Assembly: GCA_051252005.1 (NCBI GenBank)
Contig: JBPOEZ010000010.1
Span: 1-64,000, forward strand
DNA length: 64,000 nt
Direction of reading: 5' to 3'
Source of the DNA: JACOMS01 sp051252005
Lineage (GTDB): Bacteria; Pseudomonadota; Alphaproteobacteria; Caulobacterales; Maricaulaceae
Part shown: positions 8,046 through 16,886 of the stretch, piece by piece
Position numbering within the stretch: position 1 is the stretch's first letter
How the letters are laid out: each line of letters begins with the position of its first letter
Notes under the pieces: generated by a model
Databases searched by the model: none
What the model saw: only the letters and a program-made list of their open reading frames with translations
Told to the model about the DNA's origin: nothing
Made by a program: the position numbers and the translations under genes

Positions 8046-9479
8046 TCATGCATTTGCTGCTCGTTTATGAATGGTCATCGGGATGCCATTATCCGGTTTG
8101 AGGGTGATCCGCATAACGGGGCATGGCGGTTTCTCTCCCGCATAGTCAAAGCGAAACGGCTTTAATAAAAGCACTAAAATGATGATCGCCTCCTGCATCG
8201 CGAAATGCCCGCCGATACAGGTTCTGTGGCCAACACCGAAAGGAAGATACTGGAAACGGGCAATGGACTTTTTTGCTTCGCCCATAAACCGCTCGGGCAA
8301 GAAAGCTTCGGGCTGATCCCAAAGGCTTTTGTGGCGATGCAGTGCATAGAGGTTGAGAAACAGATTTCCGCCGCCTGGGACAAAAGCCAAGCCAAAAGGA
8401 TCATCCTTTATCGCCATGCGCGTAATAAAAGGCGCGGGCGGGTAAAGCCGCATGGTTTCCTCGAAACAAGCGACCATGAATGGGAGCTTCTCTATCCAGT
8501 CTGAAGGCTCAATAGTGTCTATGTCTAAACTATCAACCTCCTGCTCAAGCCTTTCTCGCGAACCAGCATCATGCGCAACGAGATAAAGCATCCACGACAG
8601 GCCTCGCGCGGTGGTTTCATGGCCTGCCGCAATAAATGTCAGAATATGGTCTTCGACCTCATCAAGACTGAGAGCGCCGGACTGCTTTGTTTGCGATTCT
8701 ATAAGACGCGTTAGAAAATCATCCGGTAGCGGCTCCCCCGCCGCTTGGCGTTCTATCCGGCTTTGCGTCAAAGCCCTTATACGGGCGCGGAGCCGCTTGA
8801 CCGCGCTCTTACCACGTAGGCGGGTTGGGCGCGGAATCCAGCTTGGGAAACGCAGCATATCAAGCGGATCGACATTGCCTAAATATTGGAAAAAATCTGC
8901 CACGTCAGACATCACCCCTGCCGCTTCGTCAGAGATTTCGCCAGAAAATAAGGTTTCAGAAAGCACCTGATAGGCAAGATGTGATGTGTAGTCTGCAACC
9001 CGCACGGTTTGCCCATCGCCAGAAAGGGCGGGAATCGTCTCAGCGACAGCGTCCCTCATGCGGCATGCAAATTCGCGTGTGAATCTCGGCGTGAAAATGG
9101 GGGCCAGAACACGCCTCGCATGTTTCCACGGTGCGCCTTCGACGGCGACAAGCCCTTGCCGTAAAACCGGCGTTAATATCGCCTGCCTTATGGGCTCGAG
9201 CGTATAATTAACGGCGTTTTCGACGAAGCAATGCCGGATCATTTCGGGGTCATTGACCACGGTGAAATGATTTCCAAAAAGCTGATATTGAAACACAGGG
9301 AGTTCAAATTGATAGGCGGATAAAGTCTTGATCGGGTTCGTTGCCATGCCCTGTAAGGTCTTAAGGTGATCCCATACAGTAAAGTCGAGAAGCCGTTTCA
9401 CTATTGGCTTTGGGACAACGGGCCGAAAGTAATCACCTTTTAATCCGCCTGCAAGCGCTTCTGTATTCACATCAACCAT
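8046..9479 (-). CDS. Cytochrome P450
   Basis: A 477-residue soluble P450 monooxygenase. Diagnostic motifs are the I-helix AGHETTARGL with the oxygen-activating Glu-Thr, the K-helix ETMRLYPPAP (ExxR), and the haem loop LPFGVGHRTCIGGHFA with the axial Cys. There is no fused reductase and no ferredoxin gene nearby, so electrons must come from partners elsewhere. The long N-terminal region and the ETMRLYPPAP form recall fatty-acid or terpenoid hydroxylases, but the substrate cannot be read from sequence. The start codon at 9479 lies directly next to a 19-bp palindrome that contains the ribosome site. Confidence 0.93.
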   Translation of the reverse strand: MVDVNTEALAGGLKGDYFRPVVPKPIVKRLLDFTVWDHLKTLQGMATNPIKTLSAYQFELPVFQYQLFGNHFTVVNDPEMIRHCFVENAVNYTLEPIRQAILTPVLRQGLVAVEGAPWKHARRVLAPIFTPRFTREFACRMRDAVAETIPALSGDGQTVRVADYTSHLAYQVLSETLFSGEISDEAAGVMSDVADFFQYLGNVDPLDMLRFPSWIPRPTRLRGKSAVKRLRARIRALTQSRIERQAAGEPLPDDFLTRLIESQTKQSGALSLDEVEDHILTFIAAGHETTARGLSWMLYLVAHDAGSRERLEQEVDSLDIDTIEPSDWIEKLPFMVACFEETMRLYPPAPFITRMAIKDDPFGLAFVPGGGNLFLNLYALHRHKSLWDQPEAFLPERFMGEAKKSIARFQYLPFGVGHRTCIGGHFAMQEAIIILVLLLKPFRFDYAGEKPPCPVMRITLKPDNGIPMTIHKRAANA

Positions 9480-9481
9480 AA

Positions 9482-9500
9482 TTACACCCTAAGGGTGTAA
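9482..9500 (-). promoter_or_regulatory. 19-bp palindrome over the P450 ribosome-binding site
   Basis: The sequence TTACACCCT-A-AGGGTGTAA has perfect 9-bp arms around one base. It ends two bases before the P450 start codon, and on the coding strand its AGGGTG serves as the Shine-Dalgarno sequence. A second, shorter palindrome, TTACA-AAC-TGTAA (9515-9527), lies 15 bases further upstream and shares the TTACA arm. A dimeric repressor such as a TetR-type protein could bind here, or the arms could fold in mRNA to hide the ribosome site. No regulator gene lies next to it. Confidence 0.55.
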
Positions 9501-9621
9501 ATCTAAACAATCAATTACAAACTGTAAAATAATAAACTTTATTTTAAGTTGTGCCTTACGCTTTTTTTATGACCCTCATTTACGGTATTGCATAGGGCGA
9601 TATTATTCGGCATAAGCCGCC

Positions 9622-9718
9622 TTGGAAGACTGCCTTGGACGGAACCCTCGCCAACCTGGTCAGGTCGGGAACGAAGCAGCCACAACGAGTTTCTTTCGGG
9701 TCAGGGTCAGTCTTCCAC
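9622..9718 (+). ncRNA. ffs: Signal recognition particle RNA (4.5S, small bacterial type)
   Basis: A hairpin RNA of about 95 bases that binds Ffh and targets membrane proteins. The conserved domain IV is present as GGTCAGGTCGGGAACG then AAGCAGCC, with the GGAA tetraloop and the asymmetric internal loop. The ends pair perfectly: GGAAGACTG at 9624-9632 with CAGTCTTCC at 9708-9716. The closing pair of the tetraloop is G-C where E. coli has C-G, a compensated change. A TATTAT at 9601-9606 could be the -10 element. It lies in the gap between the P450 and methyltransferase genes, both on the other strand. Confidence 0.93.
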
Positions 9719-9730
9719 TTTATTGCCGCT

Positions 9731-10345
9731 TTACGCGCGCGCGGTTCCCCAATAATTATAACTCAGCACTTTCGGCCCTGGAATATATCGTTGCTGTAGG
9801 TCATCAATTTTGAGGCCTGCCTCATGGAAGTACTCTGGAATGTTTCGGCCTGAATGGCACCCGCCCGCGAGTTTCCTCCAAAGCGGGTCAATCCGCTTTT
9901 GCCATTTATGCACGGCGGCATCCGGCGCTTGTCCATGCTCGGAAAAGTAAATAAGGCCGCCCGGTTTTACAATCCGCTTCATTTCTAAGAGAGCGCGTAC
10001 AGGATCAAGGATTGTGCAAAGGGCGTAGGTCACGACCACGCTATCGGCGGTATTGTCTTCCAGCGGTATGTCTTCGCCCGACAGGCCAATGCGCTCAATC
10101 TCTATAGGACAAACCTCGCGCCGTGCGGCGCTACGTTTCCAAATATGATCGTCGGGATCAACGCCTATAATTTTCGTCACTTTATCAGCATTATAATAGG
10201 GCAAGTTCTGGCCCGAGCCGATACCAATTTCAAGGACGACGCCCTCGGCATACGGCACGACTTTCTCGCGCTGCTTCAAAATTGGTTTTGTCCCGCACGC
10301 CATATCCAGGCAGGCGGGCATAATATGCTTTGCGTAGATTCCCAT
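9731..10345 (-). CDS. Class I SAM-dependent methyltransferase
   Basis: A methyltransferase with the Rossmann motif I VLEIGIGSGQNLPYY, the acidic residue after strand 2 in GVDPDD, motif II around YALCTILDP and motif III VKPGGLIYFSEHG. The overall look, with a short N-terminus and an SEHG step, is like the type 11/UbiE group that includes METTL7-like thiol methyltransferases; the substrate is unknown. The frame is open to 10435, but the ATG at 10345 is preferred because GGGGAG lies nine bases before it. From there the protein has 204 residues. It is divergent from the nitrilase. Confidence 0.8.
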   Translation of the reverse strand: MGIYAKHIMPACLDMACGTKPILKQREKVVPYAEGVVLEIGIGSGQNLPYYNADKVTKIIGVDPDDHIWKRSAARREVCPIEIERIGLSGEDIPLEDNTADSVVVTYALCTILDPVRALLEMKRIVKPGGLIYFSEHGQAPDAAVHKWQKRIDPLWRKLAGGCHSGRNIPEYFHEAGLKIDDLQQRYIPGPKVLSYNYWGTARA

Positions 10346-10418
10346 AGCTTTGACTCCCCAAGCAGCTTGAGTTCTGACATAGATAACGCTCCTCGTGAAG
10401 AAAATATGGTTATTAATT

Positions 10419-11369
10419 ATGCCCGATCTGCTCAAAGTCGCCCTTCCGCAAATCGCGCCTGTTTGGATGAACCGCTCGGCAGGGGCGGAAAAGATAATCA
10501 GCTATATCAATAAAGCCGCTCAAGAGAGCGCAGACCTCATCGTTTTCGGCGAAGGGGCGTTGCCCGGCTATCCATTTTGGCTCGATGGAACGGGCGGGGC
10601 TAACTTCAACTCCCCTATGCAGAAAGAGCTTTTCGCGTTTTATGCAGACCAAGCCGTCACCCTAGAAGACGGACATTTGGACGAGATTTGCGCGGCGCTC
10701 AAAACCGCCAACATGGCCGCCTATATCGGAATCATAGAGCGCCCAAGAGACCGAAGCGGACATTCGCTTTATTGCTCTTTCATCTTCATCGACGCGGGCG
10801 GCATCATCAAATCCGTCCACCGCAAATTACAACCAACTTACGAAGAACGCCTCGTCTGGTCACCGGGCGACGGGAACGGGCTTGTCACCCACCGCCTCGG
10901 CGCGTTTACGGCCGGAGGCCTTAATTGCTGGGAGAACTGGATGCCACTGTCCCGCGCCGCGCTATACGCGCAAGGCGAAGACTTGCACATTGCCTGCTGG
11001 CCCGGCAATCTCAGCAATACTGAGGACATCACGCCGTTCCTGGCCAAAGAAGGCCGTAGCTATTCGGTATCGGTGTCGAGCCTTATGCGAAACCGCGACG
11101 TCCCAGATGATATGCCATATGCCAAACAGATTAAAGCAGCGCTTTCCGACATGCCCGCCAATGGTGGCTCCTGCGTAGCCGCGCCCGACGGATCATGGGT
11201 ATTGCCGCCGAAAACAGGCACAGAGTCGTTACGATATGCAGTCCTTGATCCGGCCTTTGTTCGGCGTGAACGGCAAAACTTTGATCCCGCAGGGCATTAT
11301 TCCCGCCCCGACGTCACACAGGTGATAGTCAACCGAACCCGGCAAGGTCTCGCAGATTTCAACGACTAA
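10419..11369 (+). CDS. Nitrilase-family carbon-nitrogen hydrolase
   Basis: A 316-residue enzyme of the nitrilase superfamily, and by the GGLNCWENWMPL motif closer to true nitrilases than to amidases. The catalytic triad is visible: Glu45 in FGEGALPGYP, Lys136 in HRKLQPTYEER and Cys170 in LNCWEN. Such enzymes convert nitriles to carboxylic acids and ammonia, or cyanide-type compounds in some branches; the substrate is not readable. The frame also allows a GTG at 10395, but the ATG at 10419 gives the family's usual VALPQ start; neither has a strong ribosome site. It is convergent with the ABC exporter ATPase. Confidence 0.88.
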   Translation: MPDLLKVALPQIAPVWMNRSAGAEKIISYINKAAQESADLIVFGEGALPGYPFWLDGTGGANFNSPMQKELFAFYADQAVTLEDGHLDEICAALKTANMAAYIGIIERPRDRSGHSLYCSFIFIDAGGIIKSVHRKLQPTYEERLVWSPGDGNGLVTHRLGAFTAGGLNCWENWMPLSRAALYAQGEDLHIACWPGNLSNTEDITPFLAKEGRSYSVSVSSLMRNRDVPDDMPYAKQIKAALSDMPANGGSCVAAPDGSWVLPPKTGTESLRYAVLDPAFVRRERQNFDPAGHYSRPDVTQVIVNRTRQGLADFND

Positions 11370-11390
11370 GTCCGAAACGAGAAAAGGGGC

Positions 11391-12173
11391 TTAAGTTGCC
11401 GCTACGCGGGGCTGAGCCGGAGCGTTCATGATTTCCTTGTGCAGGGCCAGTCCGGCATCTATGTCATCGGAAAAATGCATCATTTCGCCATTGCTTAACA
11501 CGATGATCTTATTGCACCATTTGCGGATAAGGCCCTCGGAGTGAGATGCCAAGAACATAATGCGGTCATCGGAAAGGAACTTTTTCATCCGGTTTTCGGC
11601 CTGCTCAATAAAGCGCACATCTCCGGCGGAAATCCACTCATCCATTAAGATAATGTCGGTTTTGACCGAAGTCGCGATACCGAAAGCGAGCCGAGCAAGC
11701 ATGCCGGAGGAATAGGTTCTAACAGGCGCGTAGATATAATCGCCAAGCTCTGAGAAAGCTTTGACATTTTCAATTGTTGCTTCGATCTCGTCAATATTCA
11801 TGCCGTATAAAATCGAGCGGCGTTTGATGTTCTCGATACCTGTCGCGTAGAGGTCCATACCCATAGTCAGATTAATTAGCGAGATGGTTTTACCGTAGCG
11901 GATGAGCTTACCATGATCCGGCTCATAAACCCCGCTTAGCGTGCGCAGGAGCGTAGTCTTTCCGCAGCCATTGCGGCCAACAATACCGATCCGGTCACCG
12001 GGGCGGGCCAGAAGGGATATTTTATGGAGGCCGTAATTATACCGCCGCCCTTCGCCTCGGCGCATCATAAGCTTCGCAATAGCAAAGCGCGCCGAACGGG
12101 CCCGCTCATCAATATGCAGAGGAAATAAAACGGTGACATCTTTGAGGGACAATCTGATCTTTGGCATGTCCAT
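11391..12173 (-). CDS. Polysaccharide-export ABC transporter ATPase (Wzt/KpsT type)
   Basis: The cytoplasmic ATPase of a two-gene ABC-2 exporter for capsule, O-antigen or similar glycans. Walker A is GRNGCGKTT, the signature is YSSGMLARLAFG and Walker B is IILMDEWISAGD, where the WISAGD ending is typical of the polysaccharide branch. At 260 residues it lacks the long C-terminal glycan-binding domain of some Wzt proteins, so it is KpsT-like. The start at 12173 lies four bases after the permease stop; the open frame extends upstream inside the permease gene but that part is not homologous. Confidence 0.9.
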   Translation of the reverse strand: MDMPKIRLSLKDVTVLFPLHIDERARSARFAIAKLMMRRGEGRRYNYGLHKISLLARPGDRIGIVGRNGCGKTTLLRTLSGVYEPDHGKLIRYGKTISLINLTMGMDLYATGIENIKRRSILYGMNIDEIEATIENVKAFSELGDYIYAPVRTYSSGMLARLAFGIATSVKTDIILMDEWISAGDVRFIEQAENRMKKFLSDDRIMFLASHSEGLIRKWCNKIIVLSNGEMMHFSDDIDAGLALHKEIMNAPAQPRVAAT

Positions 12174-12177
12174 CTGT

Positions 12178-13044
12178 TTATACCCAGAACGGAATACGCT
12201 GCCGAAAGCGCGTATAAATAATAAGACTAAAAATCCAAGCGAGAACCATGACCACCACAGCGCCGAGCCATATATTGAGCGGCACAGGCACGCCGAGGAG
12301 CGGCTCTCGTACAATGGTCAATTCATAATAAAACGGATTGGCGAGCGCAAGCCAGCGCCCCATGCCCGTGCCGAGTGTTTCTGTTTTCCAGATGATCGGC
12401 GTCATATAAAAAAAGAACTGAACAATCATCGCGACGACCTGCTCAATATCGCGGAACCGAGCAGCCAAAGTTCCAAGAGCAATGCTTAGAGGGAACAACG
12501 TCAGGGCCATAATCGTGAGGCCAAGTAAGAAAAACGGTGTATACATAGTATACCCGTCGGTGAAATAAATCACAATTAAGACAATCGGCAGTCCATGCAG
12601 GAAGGTGATAAAGCCGCGCAATAGAAGCTTAAACGGGAAGTCCAAAAAGTTCACACGAGCCGAATTAATCTCCGACAGGTTAGCGACAAAGATCTTACTG
12701 CCCTCGACAAGGTTACCGGATATAAACTGCCACGTAACAATACCGGCTGCGATATAGCCAAGGAATTCCGTCAGGTCACGTTTGAACAAAATCCCCGCAA
12801 GCAGAGAATAGCCAAAGATAAAAGTAAACGTCGCCATAGTGAGCCAGTACGGCCCCAAAACGGAGCGCCGATAACGGCCCTTTGTATCTTGCCAAGCCCG
12901 CCAAAGGTTTAGCTTCATGCTCGACCTTAGGCGGAGAAAGTCCGTACAGGTTTTGCGAAATGACTTTCGGCTATCAGCGACGTAGAGCGCGCCGTCGGCC
13001 ATGGCCTCGCTGCGGGCCTGTCGTTTCTGTTTCGATTTGGACAT
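12178..13044 (-). CDS. Polysaccharide-export ABC-2 permease (Wzm/KpsM type)
   Basis: The membrane partner of the ATPase at 11391. After a basic cytoplasmic N-terminus come about six hydrophobic segments typical of ABC-2 permeases, with WRAWQDTKGRYRRSVLGPYW before the first helix and the late motif FYMTPIIWK, both common in O-antigen and capsule exporters. From the ATG at 13044 it has 288 residues; a TTG at 13065 is an alternative. It is divergent from a glycosyltransferase across a 120-base gap, which supports a surface-glycan role. Confidence 0.88.
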   Translation of the reverse strand: MSKSKQKRQARSEAMADGALYVADSRKSFRKTCTDFLRLRSSMKLNLWRAWQDTKGRYRRSVLGPYWLTMATFTFIFGYSLLAGILFKRDLTEFLGYIAAGIVTWQFISGNLVEGSKIFVANLSEINSARVNFLDFPFKLLLRGFITFLHGLPIVLIVIYFTDGYTMYTPFFLLGLTIMALTLFPLSIALGTLAARFRDIEQVVAMIVQFFFYMTPIIWKTETLGTGMGRWLALANPFYYELTIVREPLLGVPVPLNIWLGAVVVMVLAWIFSLIIYTRFRQRIPFWV

Positions 13045-13165
13045 TTTGGGTTTAGCAATCTGCAAAATAATTCACGCAGTACCTATGATTCTTTGGCCGC
13101 ATGTTCAATAGTTAACCCGTTTAAAATACATCGCAGCGATCATGAGGACATAAAAGACAATTATT

Positions 13166-14704
13166 ATGCATAGCGCTGTTCCTGACCTCCCTTACATAAA
13201 GGCCCTGCTCAAAAGAGTGACATCCGCCCGAAAGTCGGCGGCGGCTGATGCTGTGTTGCGGGCCGATGTTGAGGCGTCCTATGCAGCCTTTACCGCTCAC
13301 ATGGCAAGTAGCCGAACGCCAAAGAGCCTTGCCCTTATAAGCCAGATGCTCGGCGCTCCGGATGTGTCTTTCGCCGCCCGCCTAAAAAGACGTTTTTCTA
13401 CGCCGCCAATTATGAACGCCGCCTACGCGGATTGGGCGCGACAGGACGTTACCACAGATATCCGTATGGAGTGGGATGTCCTTGGAGCCCGCTGTGATTT
13501 CATGCACCGAGCCTTGGTGTTTGACGGGCCGTTAACGCCGAACATAGAGAAAAAGCCAGAAAGGCTTACACAAAACGATAACGAAGACATTGTTATCGTC
13601 TGCGCGGCGTACCCGAGCGTAGATAATCCTTATGCAGGGAATTTCATTCATCAACGCGTTCTGGCTTATAAAGCCTCTGGGCAGAGCGTACGCGTCTGCG
13701 TTCCTTCCCCCGCGCTACAGACGAAGTCCATCGACACGGATTCAGGCGTCGAGGTCACGCGCTTGCCGGAAACTGATTTACTCGGTTATCTCGCCCAAAA
13801 GCCTGTCAAAGCCGCCGCCTTGCACTCACCGACATTGTCTGTGCTCTCCCGTCTCATCGGCTCCGTTCCGCCTGAGATGATGAGCGTCTTTCTTCACGGG
13901 TATGAGGCACGGGATTACGCCCGCCTTTTGTATAATTTCCCGCCCGCGCACATGAAAGCCTGCGCGAAAATATTAGAGCCCATTCATTTCGCCCGCATGA
14001 TCGCTGCGCGGACGGTCTTTGAAAACCCCGATATCAATGTGGTGTTTGTTTCGCAGTTTTTGCGCGGTATCGCCGAACAAGATGCCGGAACCAAAGCTTC
14101 AAACGCGCATATCATCCCAAACTTTGTCAATGGGGAACGGTTTAAATATACGCCGAAGAAGCCTGAAGACAGGCTCTCTATTTTAGCGATCCGTCCTTTT
14201 GTAAGGGCCAACTACGGCGGCGACCTAATTGTGAAAACGGTTCTGGCGCTGGCAAAGACGGATATATTCCAAAGCCTCACATTCCATATTCAAGGTTACG
14301 GCGAACATTATGACGAGGCCGTAGCCCCGCTCAAGGCCTTTGATAATGTGACCCTCGGCAAGGGTATTTTAAACCAAGACGAGATCATCGCTCTGCATAA
14401 ACAGAACGGAGTTTTCCTCTGTCCGTCGCGCCATGACACGCAAGGGGTCAGCTTGTGCGAAGCCATGTCGAGCGGATTGGTTCCTGTCACAAATGCGATT
14501 GGCGGCATTCCAGAATATGTCAGCGACGAGACGGGGTTATTATCATTCGATCATCCCCCGCGCCATTACGCGGAACACATTCTGCGTCTGGCCAACAATC
14601 CTGACGCGTTTCAAACCCTCTCCAAACGCGCTGCCGCGTCTATGCAAAGCCAGTGCGGCGCGCCGGCAACCATTGACCGCGAACTGGCGCTTTTCGCGCT
14701 TTAA
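13166..14704 (+). CDS. Glycosyltransferase, GT4 family
   Basis: A 512-residue protein whose C-terminal half is a GT-B nucleotide-binding domain with FLCPSRHDTQGVSLCEAMSS, then GLVPVTNAIGGIPEYV, the donor-sugar signature of family GT4. The first Glu of the EX7E motif is replaced (DTQGVSLCE), a known variant. The acceptor domain begins near residue 130 with IVCAAYPSVDNPYAGNF. The first 130 residues are a helical extension of unknown role. Its place opposite the Wzm/Wzt exporter suggests that it builds the exported glycan; the sugar and acceptor are unknown. Confidence 0.85.
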   Translation: MHSAVPDLPYIKALLKRVTSARKSAAADAVLRADVEASYAAFTAHMASSRTPKSLALISQMLGAPDVSFAARLKRRFSTPPIMNAAYADWARQDVTTDIRMEWDVLGARCDFMHRALVFDGPLTPNIEKKPERLTQNDNEDIVIVCAAYPSVDNPYAGNFIHQRVLAYKASGQSVRVCVPSPALQTKSIDTDSGVEVTRLPETDLLGYLAQKPVKAAALHSPTLSVLSRLIGSVPPEMMSVFLHGYEARDYARLLYNFPPAHMKACAKILEPIHFARMIAARTVFENPDINVVFVSQFLRGIAEQDAGTKASNAHIIPNFVNGERFKYTPKKPEDRLSILAIRPFVRANYGGDLIVKTVLALAKTDIFQSLTFHIQGYGEHYDEAVAPLKAFDNVTLGKGILNQDEIIALHKQNGVFLCPSRHDTQGVSLCEAMSSGLVPVTNAIGGIPEYVSDETGLLSFDHPPRHYAEHILRLANNPDAFQTLSKRAAASMQSQCGAPATIDRELALFAL

Positions 14705-14769
14705 ATCTGCCGCTTGTCAGCGGGCTTCGCCTCGTGCGATACAAGACCAACTCAAACAGGATCTAAGCC

Positions 14770-15900
14770 ATGCATTCCTTCCAAACCGTTTCAGATATTC
14801 GCATCGAGCCCGGCGGGGCGGCTAAGCTGGATTATTATGTAGAGGGGTTGTGCCGCAATAAACGCGTCGCGATTATCACTGATAGAGGCGTGCGCGGGCT
14901 TGGGCTTTTGGACGCCGGTATCGACTCATTGAAATCCGCTGGATATTCCGTTTTTGTGTTTGATAAGGTCGTCCCCGACCCGCCGGAGAGCATCGTTCTC
15001 AAAGGCGCGACGGCTGTTCGCAAGTTTAACGCAGGACTTGTTATTGGCTTTGGCGGCGGCTCGCCCATGGATACGGCAAAAGTCATCGCGCATCTTGCGG
15101 GCTGCGAGCAACCGCTTGAAACTATGTATGGTGTCGGCAACGCCAAGGGACCAACGCTCCCCCTTCTACTCATACCGACCACCTCTGGTACAGGCTCAGA
15201 GGTCACCAATGTTGCGATTATCACCACGGGCGAAACCGCCAAGAAGGGCGTCGTCGCAGACAGCCTTTATGCAAGCCGCGTCTTGCTTGACGCCAACCTA
15301 ACGCTTGGCCTGCCTAAATCCATCACGGCTTCGACGGGGATCGATGCCATGGTCCACGCGATTGAAGCCTATACCTCCATCCGCGAGAAAAACCCAATCT
15401 CTGATACGCTCGCTTTGGCGGCACTGCGCAAGCTTCGCAACTCCATCGTTGAGGCCTGCGATGATGGCTCGAACCTAGAGGCGCGCAATGATATGCTCAT
15501 GGGCGCCATGCTCGCGGGGCAAGCCTTTTCCAACGCGCCCTGCGCCGCAGTTCATGCCCTCGCCTATCCGCTTGGCGGATTCTTCCATGTGCCGCACGGG
15601 CTGTCCAACGCGCTCGTCCTCACCGAAGTCATGAAATACAATCAGCCCAAAGCCGATCACTGGTACGGCGAGATCGCGCGTGACCTCGGCGTCGGGCAGA
15701 CAGGCTCAGACCTCGTCGATGAGATGCTGAGGATCAAGGAAGCCACAGCTGTCCCGAAAACCCTGACGGAAGTCAACATCCCCGCAGACGCCATAGAGAT
15801 GATGGCCAAAGACGCCATGACTAAAGATAGGCTGTTGATGAATAATGCCCGGGAAATGACCTTTGACGCGACAGTGAAAATTTACGAGACGATTTTGTAA
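14770..15900 (+). CDS. Iron-containing alcohol dehydrogenase
   Basis: A 376-residue group III dehydrogenase. The NAD-binding motif GFGGGSPMDTAK, the PTTSGTGSEVTN motif and the metal ligands in GIDAMVHAIEAY, HALAYPLGGFFH and HVPHG are all present, so it should be active with Fe or another divalent metal. It oxidises or reduces small alcohols and aldehydes; the exact substrate is not readable. It follows the glycosyltransferase by 65 bases and precedes a GNAT gene by 20 bases, but these neighbours do not define a pathway. Confidence 0.92.
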   Translation: MHSFQTVSDIRIEPGGAAKLDYYVEGLCRNKRVAIITDRGVRGLGLLDAGIDSLKSAGYSVFVFDKVVPDPPESIVLKGATAVRKFNAGLVIGFGGGSPMDTAKVIAHLAGCEQPLETMYGVGNAKGPTLPLLLIPTTSGTGSEVTNVAIITTGETAKKGVVADSLYASRVLLDANLTLGLPKSITASTGIDAMVHAIEAYTSIREKNPISDTLALAALRKLRNSIVEACDDGSNLEARNDMLMGAMLAGQAFSNAPCAAVHALAYPLGGFFHVPHGLSNALVLTEVMKYNQPKADHWYGEIARDLGVGQTGSDLVDEMLRIKEATAVPKTLTEVNIPADAIEMMAKDAMTKDRLLMNNAREMTFDATVKIYETIL

Positions 15901-15920
15901 TTTTTCCCGATAGTTCAGGC

Positions 15921-16445
15921 ATGATTTCACAAATTCCTACATTAGAAACTGAGCGCTTGATCTTGCGGCCGCCATTCGCCGGCGACTACCATGTCTACAA
16001 AGGTTTCTACCGCGATGAGAGCGCGTCCAAAGCCTATGGCGGTCCATTGTCGGATTTCCAGTCATGGAAAAAACTTGCAACAGACCTTGGCCATTGGCAT
16101 CTAAAAGGCTTTGGCATGTGGTCAATAGACGAAAGACAGACTGGAAACATGATCGGCGGATGCGGTTTGGTCTGGCCCGAAGCCTATCCAAGATCGGAGC
16201 TAACATGGTGGGTCATACCGGCTGCAAGACGCAAAGGTTATGCATCGGAAGCCTCAAAGGCTGTCATTCAGTTCGCCTATCAAACCCTCAAATGGGAAAA
16301 AGTTGAAACCCATATGAATGACGAAAACCAAGCCGCGCGAAATTTGGTTTTAAAGTTGGGCGGCGTCAAAATTGAAAGAGCCACTTTCCCCGACGGGCTT
16401 GACCGAGACGTCTATGCCTTCCCTTCCCCTATTGAGAAGTCCTGA
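15921..16445 (+). CDS. GNAT family N-acetyltransferase (RimJ/RimL-like)
   Basis: A 174-residue acetyltransferase. It opens with the family phrase LETERLILRPP, has an acetyl-CoA loop region around WWVIPAARRKGYASEA, and the late segment HMNDENQAARNLVLKLGG. These are features of the RimJ/RimL-like group that acetylates N-termini or small amines. The target is unknown. It lies between the alcohol dehydrogenase and a thioesterase with short gaps (20 and 3 bases), so co-transcription is likely. Confidence 0.85.
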   Translation: MISQIPTLETERLILRPPFAGDYHVYKGFYRDESASKAYGGPLSDFQSWKKLATDLGHWHLKGFGMWSIDERQTGNMIGGCGLVWPEAYPRSELTWWVIPAARRKGYASEASKAVIQFAYQTLKWEKVETHMNDENQAARNLVLKLGGVKIERATFPDGLDRDVYAFPSPIEKS

Positions 16446-16448
16446 CCC

Positions 16449-16886
16449 ATGCCCAAACCCACGCCCAACGCCCTAGCCTCATACCCGCATCGTCTCGCCA
16501 TCCCGACACGGTGGAACGACAATGACGTTTACGGGCATGTGAATAATTCGGTTTATTATTTTTACTTTGATACAGTGGTAAATAAATGGCTGATCGAAAA
16601 CGGGCTTCTAGAGATCGGTAAGAGCGAAACCGTGGGGCTTGTCGTGGAAACGGGCTGCTCCTATTTTGCGCCGATTACTTTCCCAGATAATGTGGCGGCA
16701 GGTCTACGTGTTTCCAAAATTGGAACAAGCAGTGTGCGTTACGAAATCGGGCTTTTTAGGAATGATGAAACCACGGCCAGTGCACAGGGCCACTTCATTC
16801 ATGTCTATGTGGATGAAGCCACTCGACGGCCTGTGCCTTTGTCTGATAAGATGCGCGGGAAATTACAGGAGATTTATCATGGGTGA
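16449..16886 (+). CDS. Acyl-CoA thioesterase, hot-dog fold (4HBT)
   Basis: A 145-residue single hot-dog domain protein. The motif TRWNDNDVYGHVNNSVYY contains the catalytic Asp and the HVNN helix start typical of 4-hydroxybenzoyl-CoA-thioesterase-like enzymes. It should release acids from acyl-CoA; the acyl group is unknown. It overlaps the following HD-domain gene by eight bases (ATGGGTGA), so the two are translationally coupled. Confidence 0.9.
   Translation: MPKPTPNALASYPHRLAIPTRWNDNDVYGHVNNSVYYFYFDTVVNKWLIENGLLEIGKSETVGLVVETGCSYFAPITFPDNVAAGLRVSKIGTSSVRYEIGLFRNDETTASAQGHFIHVYVDEATRRPVPLSDKMRGKLQEIYHG

Noticed and set aside
12174..12314. N-terminal extension of the ABC ATPase frame up to 12314
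   Set aside because: These codons lie inside the permease gene, give a sequence unlike any ATPase, and the ATG at 12173 follows the permease stop by four bases.
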